Below, piece after piece: positions 23,820-30,141 of a stretch of 38,227 nt of DNA. A program made the translations under genes and the position numbers. Within the stretch, counting starts at the first letter, position 1. Every line of letters begins with the position of its first letter. Below the pieces are notes generated by a model. That model did not search any database. It had not been told where the DNA came from and saw nothing but the letters and a program-made list of their open reading frames with translations. The DNA is from Thermodesulfobacteriota bacterium. Its GTDB lineage: Bacteria > Desulfobacterota_D > UBA1144 > Nemesobacterales > CSP1-2. Where the stretch lies: assembly GCA_035559815.1 (NCBI GenBank), contig DATMAT010000054.1:1-38227 (forward strand). The letters run 5' to 3'.

Positions 23820-24362
23820 TTATTTTTCACTTTGTATTTTTGCGACGATTAAGTTCTCAGGATGGTATTCATCCAATTCCCATTTTATAGGGTTATTCAA
23901 AATGTATTCCCTGATTTTTTCTAGGGATTCCTCGCTTCTGACGATGTGCTCGTAAAACCGTGGTTGCCAGGCGAAATCTGAATAACCCTTTGCACGAATC
24001 CTCTTAGTGGTAACAGATTTAAATTGTCCTATAATTGCACCCAGTGAATTTGGTTTTAATGTAGAGACGACCCGGCGGGTCGTCTCTACATTATTTGTAA
24101 TGATGACTATACCGTGTATATGATTCGGCATTACTACCCATTCGTCCAATTTTACATTTTGACGGATTTGTTCTGTCTTCTGCCATTCCTCTGCCGCAAT
24201 TTCTCCAGTTTCAAATAATCTAATTTGACCATCTACAACCTCACCAAAAAAACACTCTTGTTTTTTGGTACAGATAGTAACAAAGTAATACCCACTGGAT
24301 GAATAATCCCAATCTTTTAATCGGGTGGAATCGATGCGGTATTTATCTTTGTATAATCCCAT
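23820..24362 (-). CDS. REP-associated tyrosine transposase, second copy
   Basis: A 180-residue HUH transposase related to the gene at 21447-21938. Shared blocks: YFVTICTKKQECFFG, VVMPNHIHGIVII (His81, His83), then IIGQFKSVTTKRI, AWQPRFYEHIVRSEESLEKI with catalytic Tyr137, and REYILNNPIKW. Residues 90-103 (NVETTRRVVSTL) are encoded by the perfect palindrome at 24057-24093, at the same point of the protein where the other copy carries a different palindrome. It has an extra C-terminal tail (ELDEYHPENLIVAKIQSEK). Apparently intact. Confidence 0.93.
   Translation of the reverse strand: MGLYKDKYRIDSTRLKDWDYSSSGYYFVTICTKKQECFFGEVVDGQIRLFETGEIAAEEWQKTEQIRQNVKLDEWVVMPNHIHGIVIITNNVETTRRVVSTLKPNSLGAIIGQFKSVTTKRIRAKGYSDFAWQPRFYEHIVRSEESLEKIREYILNNPIKWELDEYHPENLIVAKIQSEK
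24057..24093. repeat. Perfect 37-base palindrome inside the transposase gene
   Basis: Position 24057 pairs with 24093 and so on inward: TAATGTAGAGACGACCCG faces CGGGTCGTCTCTACATTA around a single central G, 18 base pairs without mismatch. The arm start TGTAGAGACG is the same as in the btuD-btuC palindrome at 17159. Confidence 0.85.
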
Positions 24363-24404
24363 ACTGAACTCTGTTATACTTTTCAGATAAAAATGAACCG
24401 ATTA

Positions 24405-25589
24405 TCATTTGATCTTCTTCTCTTTCTTATTAAACGTAATCCTCAGCACTCCGTCCTGCATGTGGGCTCTCTGCACAGAAAGTTTTGCCAGGAATCCGGG
24501 TAAGAAGAGATTGCGGCGGTGGTTTTCGACCTGAATCGTTAGCTCATCGCCGATCTGTGAGAGCTTGACCTCTTCCTTGGAAACAAAGGGAAGCTTCAAG
24601 AGTAACTGGTAAGAGCCGCCATCCTTGGTGATTTCATACGGTTTTCCCTCAAAAAAGACCTTGGTTGGGTCGTTGTCCGAAAAGAGGGTGAGGGCAAATT
24701 CTTCGAGCGATTTCACCCCCAGAACCTCCTTGGAGAATAAAGGGGCTTCGAAAGTGGGGAGCGGGCTGAAAAGCTCTTCCAGTTCCTCTCGATAAACCTT
24801 CTGGGATTTCTTCCATTGCTCAAAATAGGGATGGTCCAGTTCTTTAGGCATGGTCCTATTGACGATGACCGAATCAACCGGGTATCCGTAAAGATGAAGA
24901 TAGGTATAAGCCCTTTGCGTTTCCTTCATCACCATCTTTTCCAGGTTTAGGACGAGGCGAATCGAGCTTATTTCAGGGTCGGAAAATACCTTGTGAATCG
25001 AGTCCAGTTTCTGGAAAAGGTCTTCGACGGCGTCGTAGGTATGCTCTTCGGGGAGGGGCATATCCGTCACCACCTTCATCGCCGGTCTTATTACCTTCAC
25101 CACCTTTCTCTCTATGGGGAATATCTTCACTATCCACCAGCGGGCTACGTCAGGGAGAGAAAGCAGTCTCAGAGTCTCGCCAGTCGGAGCGCTATCCACT
25201 ATGATGACGTCGTATGACTCCTCCTGAAAATGCTGGTAAACCCAGAGGAAACAGGAAACCTCTTCCATCCCCGGGAGGATGCTGAACTCCTCGGATAAAA
25301 CATCATCCACTTTCATCCAGCCAAACAAGGACTGCATGTATTCCATCAGCTTTCCCCAATATTTTTCGAGAGAGTAATAGACGTCTATCTCCTGGGCGTG
25401 AAGGTTTGGCATAATCCTCTTGGGCTCCGGGCCCAATTCCATATCATAGGAATCCCTCAAGCTGTGTGCCGCATCGGTCGAGACAACCAGCGTCTTGTAT
25501 CCCTTCTTTGCCGCCAGGAGCCCGGTCGCCGCAGCCACCGTAGTTTTACCTACTCCCCCTTTTCCGGTATATAGAATTATTCTCTTCAT
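24405..25589 (-). CDS. ArsA/Get3-family ATPase with C-terminal HSP20-like domain
   Basis: A 394-residue, single-copy ArsA-type ATPase. The deviant P-loop GKGGVGKTTVAA is at 9-20, the switch I segment VSTDAAHSLRDSYD follows, then DSAPTGETLRLLSLPD (switch II) and VILNR-type motif SVIVNRTMPKE. Residues from about 310 form a beta-rich domain (YQLLLKLPFVSKEEVKLSQI...GDELTIQVENHRRNLFLP) like the small-heat-shock ArsA_HSP20 domain found in this subfamily. No arsenite-binding Cys triad is seen, and no ars genes are nearby, so arsenic export is unlikely; a Get3-like chaperone or membrane-protein role is possible but unproven. Start ATG 25589. Confidence 0.92.
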   Translation of the reverse strand: MKRIILYTGKGGVGKTTVAAATGLLAAKKGYKTLVVSTDAAHSLRDSYDMELGPEPKRIMPNLHAQEIDVYYSLEKYWGKLMEYMQSLFGWMKVDDVLSEEFSILPGMEEVSCFLWVYQHFQEESYDVIIVDSAPTGETLRLLSLPDVARWWIVKIFPIERKVVKVIRPAMKVVTDMPLPEEHTYDAVEDLFQKLDSIHKVFSDPEISSIRLVLNLEKMVMKETQRAYTYLHLYGYPVDSVIVNRTMPKELDHPYFEQWKKSQKVYREELEELFSPLPTFEAPLFSKEVLGVKSLEEFALTLFSDNDPTKVFFEGKPYEITKDGGSYQLLLKLPFVSKEEVKLSQIGDELTIQVENHRRNLFLPGFLAKLSVQRAHMQDGVLRITFNKKEKKIK

Positions 25590-25645
25590 TTTGTATGATT
25601 CCCCAATCTATTATGGTTGCTTACTATTCTACCTAATCCCTGTTC

Positions 25646-25673
25646 TTGACATATAACCAAGCGTGCTTATTAT
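25646..25673 (+). promoter_or_regulatory. Sigma-70 promoter of the small membrane gene
   Basis: Perfect TTGACA (25646-25651), a 16-base spacer and TATTAT (25668-25673), giving a start near 25680 and a leader of about 35 bases before the ATG at 25715. Confidence 0.6.
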
Positions 25674-25714
25674 TACTCCGTTATACGAATTCTATACACC
25701 TTAGGGGTAAAAAA

Positions 25715-25843
25715 ATGACAGCTTCTAACGAAAACGGATTTCTCGACTTATTGTTTGCCGTCTTGGCGTTTTTGCTCATTGCTGGTACAGTTCTTATCGC
25801 CATCGGCGGCATCTATTATAGCTTTATGGAACCTAACTTTTAG
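25715..25843 (+). CDS. Small single-pass membrane protein, 42 residues
   Basis: Begins MTASNENGFLDLLFAVLAFL and continues LIAGTVLIAIGGIYYSFMEPNF: a short polar N terminus, one hydrophobic helix of about 25 residues (9-34) and a short aromatic tail. ATG at 25715 has TTAGGGG seven bases upstream and a good promoter, so expression is credible; the frame is open to 25646 but the longer start overlaps the promoter. It is divergent from the ArsA/Get3-type ATPase. I do not recognise a family. Confidence 0.65.
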   Translation: MTASNENGFLDLLFAVLAFLLIAGTVLIAIGGIYYSFMEPNF

Positions 25844-25944
25844 TTATTCCCGCTTCTCTTTAATACGTCCCCAATCTTGATATAAACTGAGCGCTCACAT
25901 TCCGGGTTGTCAATATTAGGTCAGAAGCTGAATTGGTAAAAGTT

Positions 25945-25973
25945 TTGAATCCTTTTATTTAGTTATTTATCTA
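25945..25973 (+). promoter_or_regulatory. Promoter of trxA
   Basis: TTGAAT (25945-25950), a 17-base spacer and TATCTA (25968-25973) in an AT-rich tract; start would be near 25980, 31 bases before the trxA ATG. Four of six bases match consensus in each element. Confidence 0.45.
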
Positions 25974-26010
25974 AATATATAAATTAATCCATCAATAGGA
26001 GGAATTAGAC

Positions 26011-26343
26011 ATGAGTAAGCCGATTCTGCTTACCGACGAGAATTTTGAGAAGGAGGTGATTGGTTCTCAGGTTCCGGTCGTAGTGGACTTTTGGGCTGAA
26101 TGGTGCGGCCCATGCCGTATGATAAGCCCTATACTGGAGGAGCTGGCCGAGGATTATCAGGGAATAATCAAGGTTGGAAAGCTAAACGTGGATGAAAACC
26201 CGGGAGCCACAACGCTTCATGAAATAAGGAGCATACCGACCCTAATCATCTACGATGAGGGAAAACCGGTAGACAAGATCATCGGAGCCGTCCCCAAAAG
26301 CCGGCTGGTAGAGGTCATCGAGGGGGTCCTCAGCAAGAACTAG
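26011..26343 (+). CDS. trxA: Thioredoxin
   Basis: A 110-residue cytoplasmic thioredoxin with no signal peptide. The active site is WAEWCGPCRM, the buried Asp precedes it (VVVDFWAEW), and the cis-Pro is in RSIPTLIIYDEGK, all standard. It donates electrons to reductases and keeps cytoplasmic thiols reduced. ATG follows a strong AGGAGG eight bases upstream. It is 63 bases ahead of the HtrA-like gene on the same strand, likely co-transcribed. Confidence 0.97.
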   Translation: MSKPILLTDENFEKEVIGSQVPVVVDFWAEWCGPCRMISPILEELAEDYQGIIKVGKLNVDENPGATTLHEIRSIPTLIIYDEGKPVDKIIGAVPKSRLVEVIEGVLSKN

Positions 26344-26406
26344 GATAAGGTATGAACTGGAAAACCCTCTTTCATGTAATAGCTTAATTGGTAGGGGGAT
26401 TCGAAT

Positions 26407-27459
26407 ATGACAAATAGCCTAAAATACATTAAAGCACAGGACGAAAACGAGTGGGGTCACTCAAGTCAATCCCCTCGTTCAAGGGAAGAAAAGGAACAAA
26501 GGGCCGAGGAGTTACTGGATGCATACTCCCGTGCCGTAGTTACCGTGGCGGAAAAGGTTAGCCCCTCGGTCGTTAGCATTAAAACAACCCAGGAGGTAAG
26601 GGCTCAAACACCCAGAGGTGTGGTTCCTTTCGATATGACCGGCAGCGGCTCCGGGGTAGTAATCACTCCGGATGGCTATATTCTCACCAACAGCCACGTG
26701 GTTAATAACACCAAGGGCCTGGAGGTTTCCCTTTCCGATGGGCGCATATTCCCTGCTCAATTAATCGGACAGGACCCAGATACCGATTTGGCGGTCATCA
26801 GGATACCTTCATCCGACCTTCCGGCGGCGGAGCTTGGCGATTCGGATAAGCTTAAAGTCGGCCAGCTCGTAATTGCCATAGGCAATCCCTTTGGATTTCA
26901 GGCTACGGTCACGGCGGGCGTAGTCAGTGCCATGGGGAGGTCGATGCGGGGTCAATCGGGAAAACTGATCGAGAATGTGATTCAGACCGATGCCGCTTTG
27001 AACCCGGGCAACTCCGGAGGGCCACTGGTGGACAGCCGGGGCAGGGTCGTAGGAATTAACACGGCTATAATTCAGTATGCCCAGGGAATCTGCTTCGCCA
27101 TTCCCGTAAACACAGCGCGCTGGGTGGCGGGGTTGTTGATAAAAGAGGGAAGAATCAAAAGGGCCTACCTGGGAATACTGGGCCGGAATAAGCCTTTGAA
27201 TAGATTCGAACTTAGAAGGTTCGGCATAAATAACCAACTCGGTGTTGAAGTGCATCAGGTGTTAAAAGATAGCCCGGCCGAGCGTGCGGGCATTCATAAC
27301 GGAGATGTGATCTTATCGATAAACGAGAACCCGTTGGAGAGCGTCGATGATATTCATAGATTTTTAGCCAAAATAGAAGTTGGCACGAGCCTGAACATCA
27401 CAGTTTTACGAAATGGAAGGAAATTAGAGCTTAACGCCCAAGCCGAGGCCGCCCAGTAA
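26407..27459 (+). CDS. HtrA/DegP-type serine protease with PDZ domain, no evident signal peptide
   Basis: A 350-residue S1C protease. The trypsin-like domain (about 45-240) has the triad His in TNSHVVNN (near 98), Asp in DPDTDLAVIRI (near 128) and Ser in NPGNSGGPLVD (near 202); the oxyanion context GSGSGVVI and GNPFG is normal. One PDZ domain follows (about 255-345: GVEVHQVLKDSPAERAGI, GDVILSINENPLES). Unlike DegP/DegS, the N terminus (MTNSLKYIKAQDENEWGHSS) is highly charged, with no signal peptide or membrane anchor, so it may act in the cytoplasm beside thioredoxin. AGGGGG lies nine bases before the ATG. The start could be later, but no hydrophobic segment occurs downstream either. Confidence 0.93.
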   Translation: MTNSLKYIKAQDENEWGHSSQSPRSREEKEQRAEELLDAYSRAVVTVAEKVSPSVVSIKTTQEVRAQTPRGVVPFDMTGSGSGVVITPDGYILTNSHVVNNTKGLEVSLSDGRIFPAQLIGQDPDTDLAVIRIPSSDLPAAELGDSDKLKVGQLVIAIGNPFGFQATVTAGVVSAMGRSMRGQSGKLIENVIQTDAALNPGNSGGPLVDSRGRVVGINTAIIQYAQGICFAIPVNTARWVAGLLIKEGRIKRAYLGILGRNKPLNRFELRRFGINNQLGVEVHQVLKDSPAERAGIHNGDVILSINENPLESVDDIHRFLAKIEVGTSLNITVLRNGRKLELNAQAEAAQ

Positions 27460-27586
27460 TGCTTGAGCATCATCCTAATACTACTTATCATCGGGCTAAA
27501 ACATGTCCCAATATGTAATAGTTAGTATTTAACCGAGACGCTGTCCTAGCTAGTCGTATCTTACAGAACAACTTCAATTATTGAAA
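27460..27586. other. Spacer after the protease gene
   Basis: The gap of 389 bases up to the MarR gene is mostly explained by the repeat at 27587, the hairpin at 27773 and a promoter. In this first part I see no gene, no clear terminator and no motif. Confidence 0.5.
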
Positions 27587-27671
27587 TGTCATCCCGAGCG
27601 GCAGCGAAGGACCTAGATTCTTCGCTGCGGAATCCTACCCTGAGTCAGCCGAAGAGCCGCTCAGAATGACA
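27587..27671. repeat. Palindromic repeat (TGTCATCCCGAG... type)
   Basis: Begins TGTCATCCCGAGCG and ends CGCTCAGAATGACA, ends that are inverted with small differences; inside, GCAGCGAAG faces CTTCGCTGC around a loop. Elements with these ends and an inner GATTCTTCGC are widespread intergenic repeats in many bacterial genomes. It has no coding content. Confidence 0.72.
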
Positions 27672-27772
27672 GTAGTGGCAATTTGCCGGGAAAGTGTAGC
27701 CTCTCCCGACGCTGTCCGCCCAATTAAATCCTGATTATTACACCAAGACTTTTTATCGTAAAATCCATGGAT

Positions 27773-27796
27773 AGGAGGGACAATAATGTCCCTCCT
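27773..27796. terminator. Perfect hairpin ahead of the MarR promoter
   Basis: AGGAGGGACA (27773-27782) pairs with TGTCCCTCCT (27787-27796) around ATAA, 10 base pairs without error. On the minus strand a T-rich TTTTTTATTTGC precedes rather than follows it, and on the plus strand no U-run follows, so it is a poor intrinsic terminator. It may insulate the downstream promoter or be another small repeat. Confidence 0.4.
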
Positions 27797-27811
27797 GCAA
27801 ATAAAAAATGC

Positions 27812-27840
27812 TTGACAAGACTAAAATAGGTGTATATACT
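27812..27840 (+). promoter_or_regulatory. Strong sigma-70 promoter of the MarR-type gene
   Basis: Perfect TTGACA (27812-27817), an optimal 17-base spacer and TATACT (27835-27840). Transcription would start near 27847, two bases before the ATG at 27849, so the mRNA is probably leaderless; there is no Shine-Dalgarno site. Confidence 0.85.
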
Positions 27841-27846
27841 CCTAAA
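27828..27846. promoter_or_regulatory. Operator over the -10 of the MarR-type gene
   Basis: AGGTGTATATACTCCTAAA, near-palindromic, covering the -10 box. It matches 17 of 19 bases with the site at 28318-28336, upstream of the next gene. A repressor bound here would block its own promoter, as MarR proteins commonly do. Confidence 0.7.
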
Positions 27847-27848
27847 TC

Positions 27849-28301
27849 ATGAGTAGCCAGATAGCTCGTTCCGACATGGTCAAATGTATGGACTGTGCCT
27901 GCTTTAACTTGAGAAAGGCCGCCCGAGCCATCACTCATCTTTATGATGAAATGTTGCGACCGGCTGGGCTTAGGACCACGCAGTTTACACTCCTGGTTGC
28001 CACTAAAATGCTCGAGCCAATAACAGTGACTCGCCTTGCCAAGATAGGAGTGATGGACCGAACCACGTTGACCCGTAACCTCAGGCCGCTCGAAAAGCAG
28101 GGTTTGGTCCAGATTGCGCTGGGAAAAGACCAGCGTACAAGAGTGGTGAGGTTGACGCCAGAAGGCCAGAAGGCCTTAGCACGAGCGTTTCCGCTCTGGA
28201 AAAAAGCGCAGGCACGGGTTATTAAAGAACTCGGCCCGGAGAGATGGAATTCTTTGAGAGCATATTTGGGAGAGGTAGTATCTCTTGTAGATAAGAACTA
28301 A
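27849..28301 (+). CDS. MarR-family transcription regulator with N-terminal CxxCxC
   Basis: A 150-residue winged-helix regulator of usual MarR length. After a short arm comes VKCMDCACFNLRKAARAITH with Cys13, Cys16 and Cys18, then the dimer/ligand helix YDEMLRPAGLRTTQFTLLVA. The DNA-binding part reads ITVTRLAKIGVMDRTTLTRN, then LRPLEKQGLV and the wing GKDQRTRVVRLTPEGQ. The clustered cysteines could sense oxidants or bind metal, as in cysteine-based MarR members; that is inference. Operator copies overlap its own promoter and lie ahead of the FeS/SCP2 gene downstream, which suggests that both are repressed together. Likely leaderless mRNA. Confidence 0.93.
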   Translation: MSSQIARSDMVKCMDCACFNLRKAARAITHLYDEMLRPAGLRTTQFTLLVATKMLEPITVTRLAKIGVMDRTTLTRNLRPLEKQGLVQIALGKDQRTRVVRLTPEGQKALARAFPLWKKAQARVIKELGPERWNSLRAYLGEVVSLVDKN

Positions 28302-28317
28302 ATTTTTTTGGATATAA

Positions 28318-28336
28318 AGGTGTATATACACTTAAA
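28318..28336. promoter_or_regulatory. Second copy of the MarR operator, ahead of the FeS/SCP2 gene
   Basis: AGGTGTATATACACTTAAA contains the perfect palindrome GTGTATATACAC (28320-28331). It is 17/19 identical to the site at 27828-27846 and lies 118 bases before the next ATG. A TATAAA at 28313-28318 just upstream could be a -10 box, but I find no convincing -35. Confidence 0.7.
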
Positions 28337-28453
28337 TGGTCCTGGAGCACGTTTGGCGAACCGGTTGCCCTCGTAGGATTAGAGCTACTACTCTGGATAG
28401 TGGTTGCTCTTTCCTAGGGAATAGTAATAACAAAGATTTACGGAGGTCGGTAA

Positions 28454-29794
28454 ATGATGAAACTGGAAGAGCATCCCATAGTGAAACGATATAATGAGAA
28501 GCCAAAAACAGAGCCGTCACCAAACCCAAAACTCGATTCGGAATGGCTTCTAAATCTTTGCCTTGAGGCGGGCGCGGATGACGTCGGATTGGTCGGTATA
28601 GACCGCCCCGAGCTTGATACTGATCGTGAGGATATATTGAATGTGTTTCCACACACGAAAACGCTGGTTAGCCTGGTCTGTCGTATGAACCGAGAGCCCA
28701 TACGGAGCCCGGCTCGTTCGATTGCAAATACAGAATTTCATCAAGTTGGGGACCACGTTAACGAGGTATGTCATCGGGTCGTTTCAGAACTGGAAAATCT
28801 GGGTATACGTGCTCTGAATCCGGCGATGGGGTTTCCTATGGAGATGGATAAATGGAACACCGGTAAAATCTGGGTTGTTTCACACAAGCTCGTTGCCGTT
28901 GCTGCCGGTCTCGGCCGGATGGGAATACATAGAAATGTCATTCACCCGAAATTTGGAAGCTTCATTTTACTGGGCACGATTCTTATCGATGCGGAAGTTA
29001 CAAAATACAGCCAGCCGATTGACTACAACCCCTGCGTCGAATGTAAGTTGTGCGTAGCCGCCTGCCCCACCGGAGCCATCGGGGCAGACGGCCATTTTAA
29101 TTTCTCTGCATGTTATACACATAACTACCGGGAGTTTATGGGCGGGTTCGTAGATTGGGTTGAGAATATTACGGACAGCAAAAATAGCCGGGAATATCGA
29201 AGCAAAGTCAGCGATTCGGAAACCGTATCCATGTGGCAGAGTTTGTCCTATGGGGCCAACTACAAAGCGGCTTATTGCCTTGCCGTATGTCCCGCAGGCG
29301 AGGACGTCTTTGGGCCGTTTCTTGACGACCGGAAGAACTTTTTAAAAGACGTGGTCAGGCCTTTACAGGAGAAAAAAGAAACTGTTTACGTCGTTCCTAA
29401 TTCCGATGCTGAAGTTTATGTGGCACGCCGGTTTCCCCACAAGACCACAAAACGGGTCTCAAACGGGCTCAGGCCTACCTCGATAAAAAGGTTTCTCCGA
29501 GGGTTACCCCTATCATTTCAAAGAGACCAATCGGAAGGACTAAATACGGTCTATCACTTCACCTTTACCGGTGAAGAAGCAGGTGAAGCAAACGTCACAA
29601 TTCGGGACAAGACCATTCAGGTTCACGATGGACACGTCGGAACCGCAGATTTGCATATAACTGCCGACAGCCGCACCTGGCTTGGATTCCTGATGAAGGA
29701 ACGCAGCCTAATCTGGGCATTGGTTGCGAGGAAAATAAAACTAAAAGGGTCTCATCGTTTGCTTAAAGCTTTCGGCAAATGCTTTCCGTCGTGA
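28454..29794 (+). CDS. QueG/reductive-dehalogenase-like FeS protein fused to an SCP2 domain
   Basis: A 446-residue protein without signal peptide. The N-terminal two thirds resemble epoxyqueuosine reductase and reductive dehalogenases: a GADDVGLVGIDRPEL start, FPHTKTLVSLV, AAGLGRMGIHRNVIHPKFGS, then a ferredoxin-type motif CVECKLCVAACPTGAIG (Cys194 to Cys205) and a second, incomplete set (SACYTHN, YCLAVCPAG near 275-279). About residues 350-446 (YHFTFTGEEAGEANVTIRD, ADLHITADSRTWLGF, ALVARKIKLKGSHRLLKAFG) look like an SCP2 sterol/lipid-carrier domain. The combination suggests a reductase acting on a hydrophobic substrate, possibly corrinoid-dependent; both are inference. ATG 28454 follows GGAGG by seven bases. 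A MarR operator precedes it. Confidence 0.88.
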   Translation: MMKLEEHPIVKRYNEKPKTEPSPNPKLDSEWLLNLCLEAGADDVGLVGIDRPELDTDREDILNVFPHTKTLVSLVCRMNREPIRSPARSIANTEFHQVGDHVNEVCHRVVSELENLGIRALNPAMGFPMEMDKWNTGKIWVVSHKLVAVAAGLGRMGIHRNVIHPKFGSFILLGTILIDAEVTKYSQPIDYNPCVECKLCVAACPTGAIGADGHFNFSACYTHNYREFMGGFVDWVENITDSKNSREYRSKVSDSETVSMWQSLSYGANYKAAYCLAVCPAGEDVFGPFLDDRKNFLKDVVRPLQEKKETVYVVPNSDAEVYVARRFPHKTTKRVSNGLRPTSIKRFLRGLPLSFQRDQSEGLNTVYHFTFTGEEAGEANVTIRDKTIQVHDGHVGTADLHITADSRTWLGFLMKERSLIWALVARKIKLKGSHRLLKAFGKCFPS

Positions 29795-29861
29795 TAACAT
29801 CTTCAACAGTTCAGCAGGGTCTATTAATTTGTTGCTTCTGAATCTTTAAGGAGAAGCTAAT

Positions 29862-30107
29862 CTAGCCTTCATCCTCATCAATATCGTCAGGCATCTCAAT
29901 ATAGTCTGGTAGTCCTTGAGGTAGTACCACAATTCCTAAGACATCAACCCTTGAAAGCCCCTTCTCAAGCCAATTGGAATTGGAGGTAGTCTTCCAAGAA
30001 TATAGAACGCCGCTGGATTCCATGGCTAATTGCCGTGCTTGGGCTAACTCCTCAGTGTTAAATAATTCCAAATCAAGTATTAGGGACAGGCTTAGTTTCA
30101 TGCTCAT
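29862..30107 (-). CDS. Small hypothetical protein of the accessory pair
   Basis: An 81-residue soluble protein that I do not recognise. It begins MSMKLSLSLILDLELFNTEE with a hydrophobic beta-like N terminus, has SWKTTSNSNWLEKGLSRVDV and VLPQGLPDYIEM in the middle, and ends in an acidic tail, PDDIDEDEG. ATG at 30107 has GAGG seven bases upstream. It starts 34 bases after the HARE-HTH/nuclease-like gene on the same strand, so the two form a unit. The acidic small partner behind a possible nuclease could be an inhibitor, but nothing in the sequence proves this. Confidence 0.6.
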   Translation of the reverse strand: MSMKLSLSLILDLELFNTEELAQARQLAMESSGVLYSWKTTSNSNWLEKGLSRVDVLGIVVLPQGLPDYIEMPDDIDEDEG

Positions 30108-30141
30108 AGGTTTACCTCGTATAAGTTTTTTTACTATTTGA

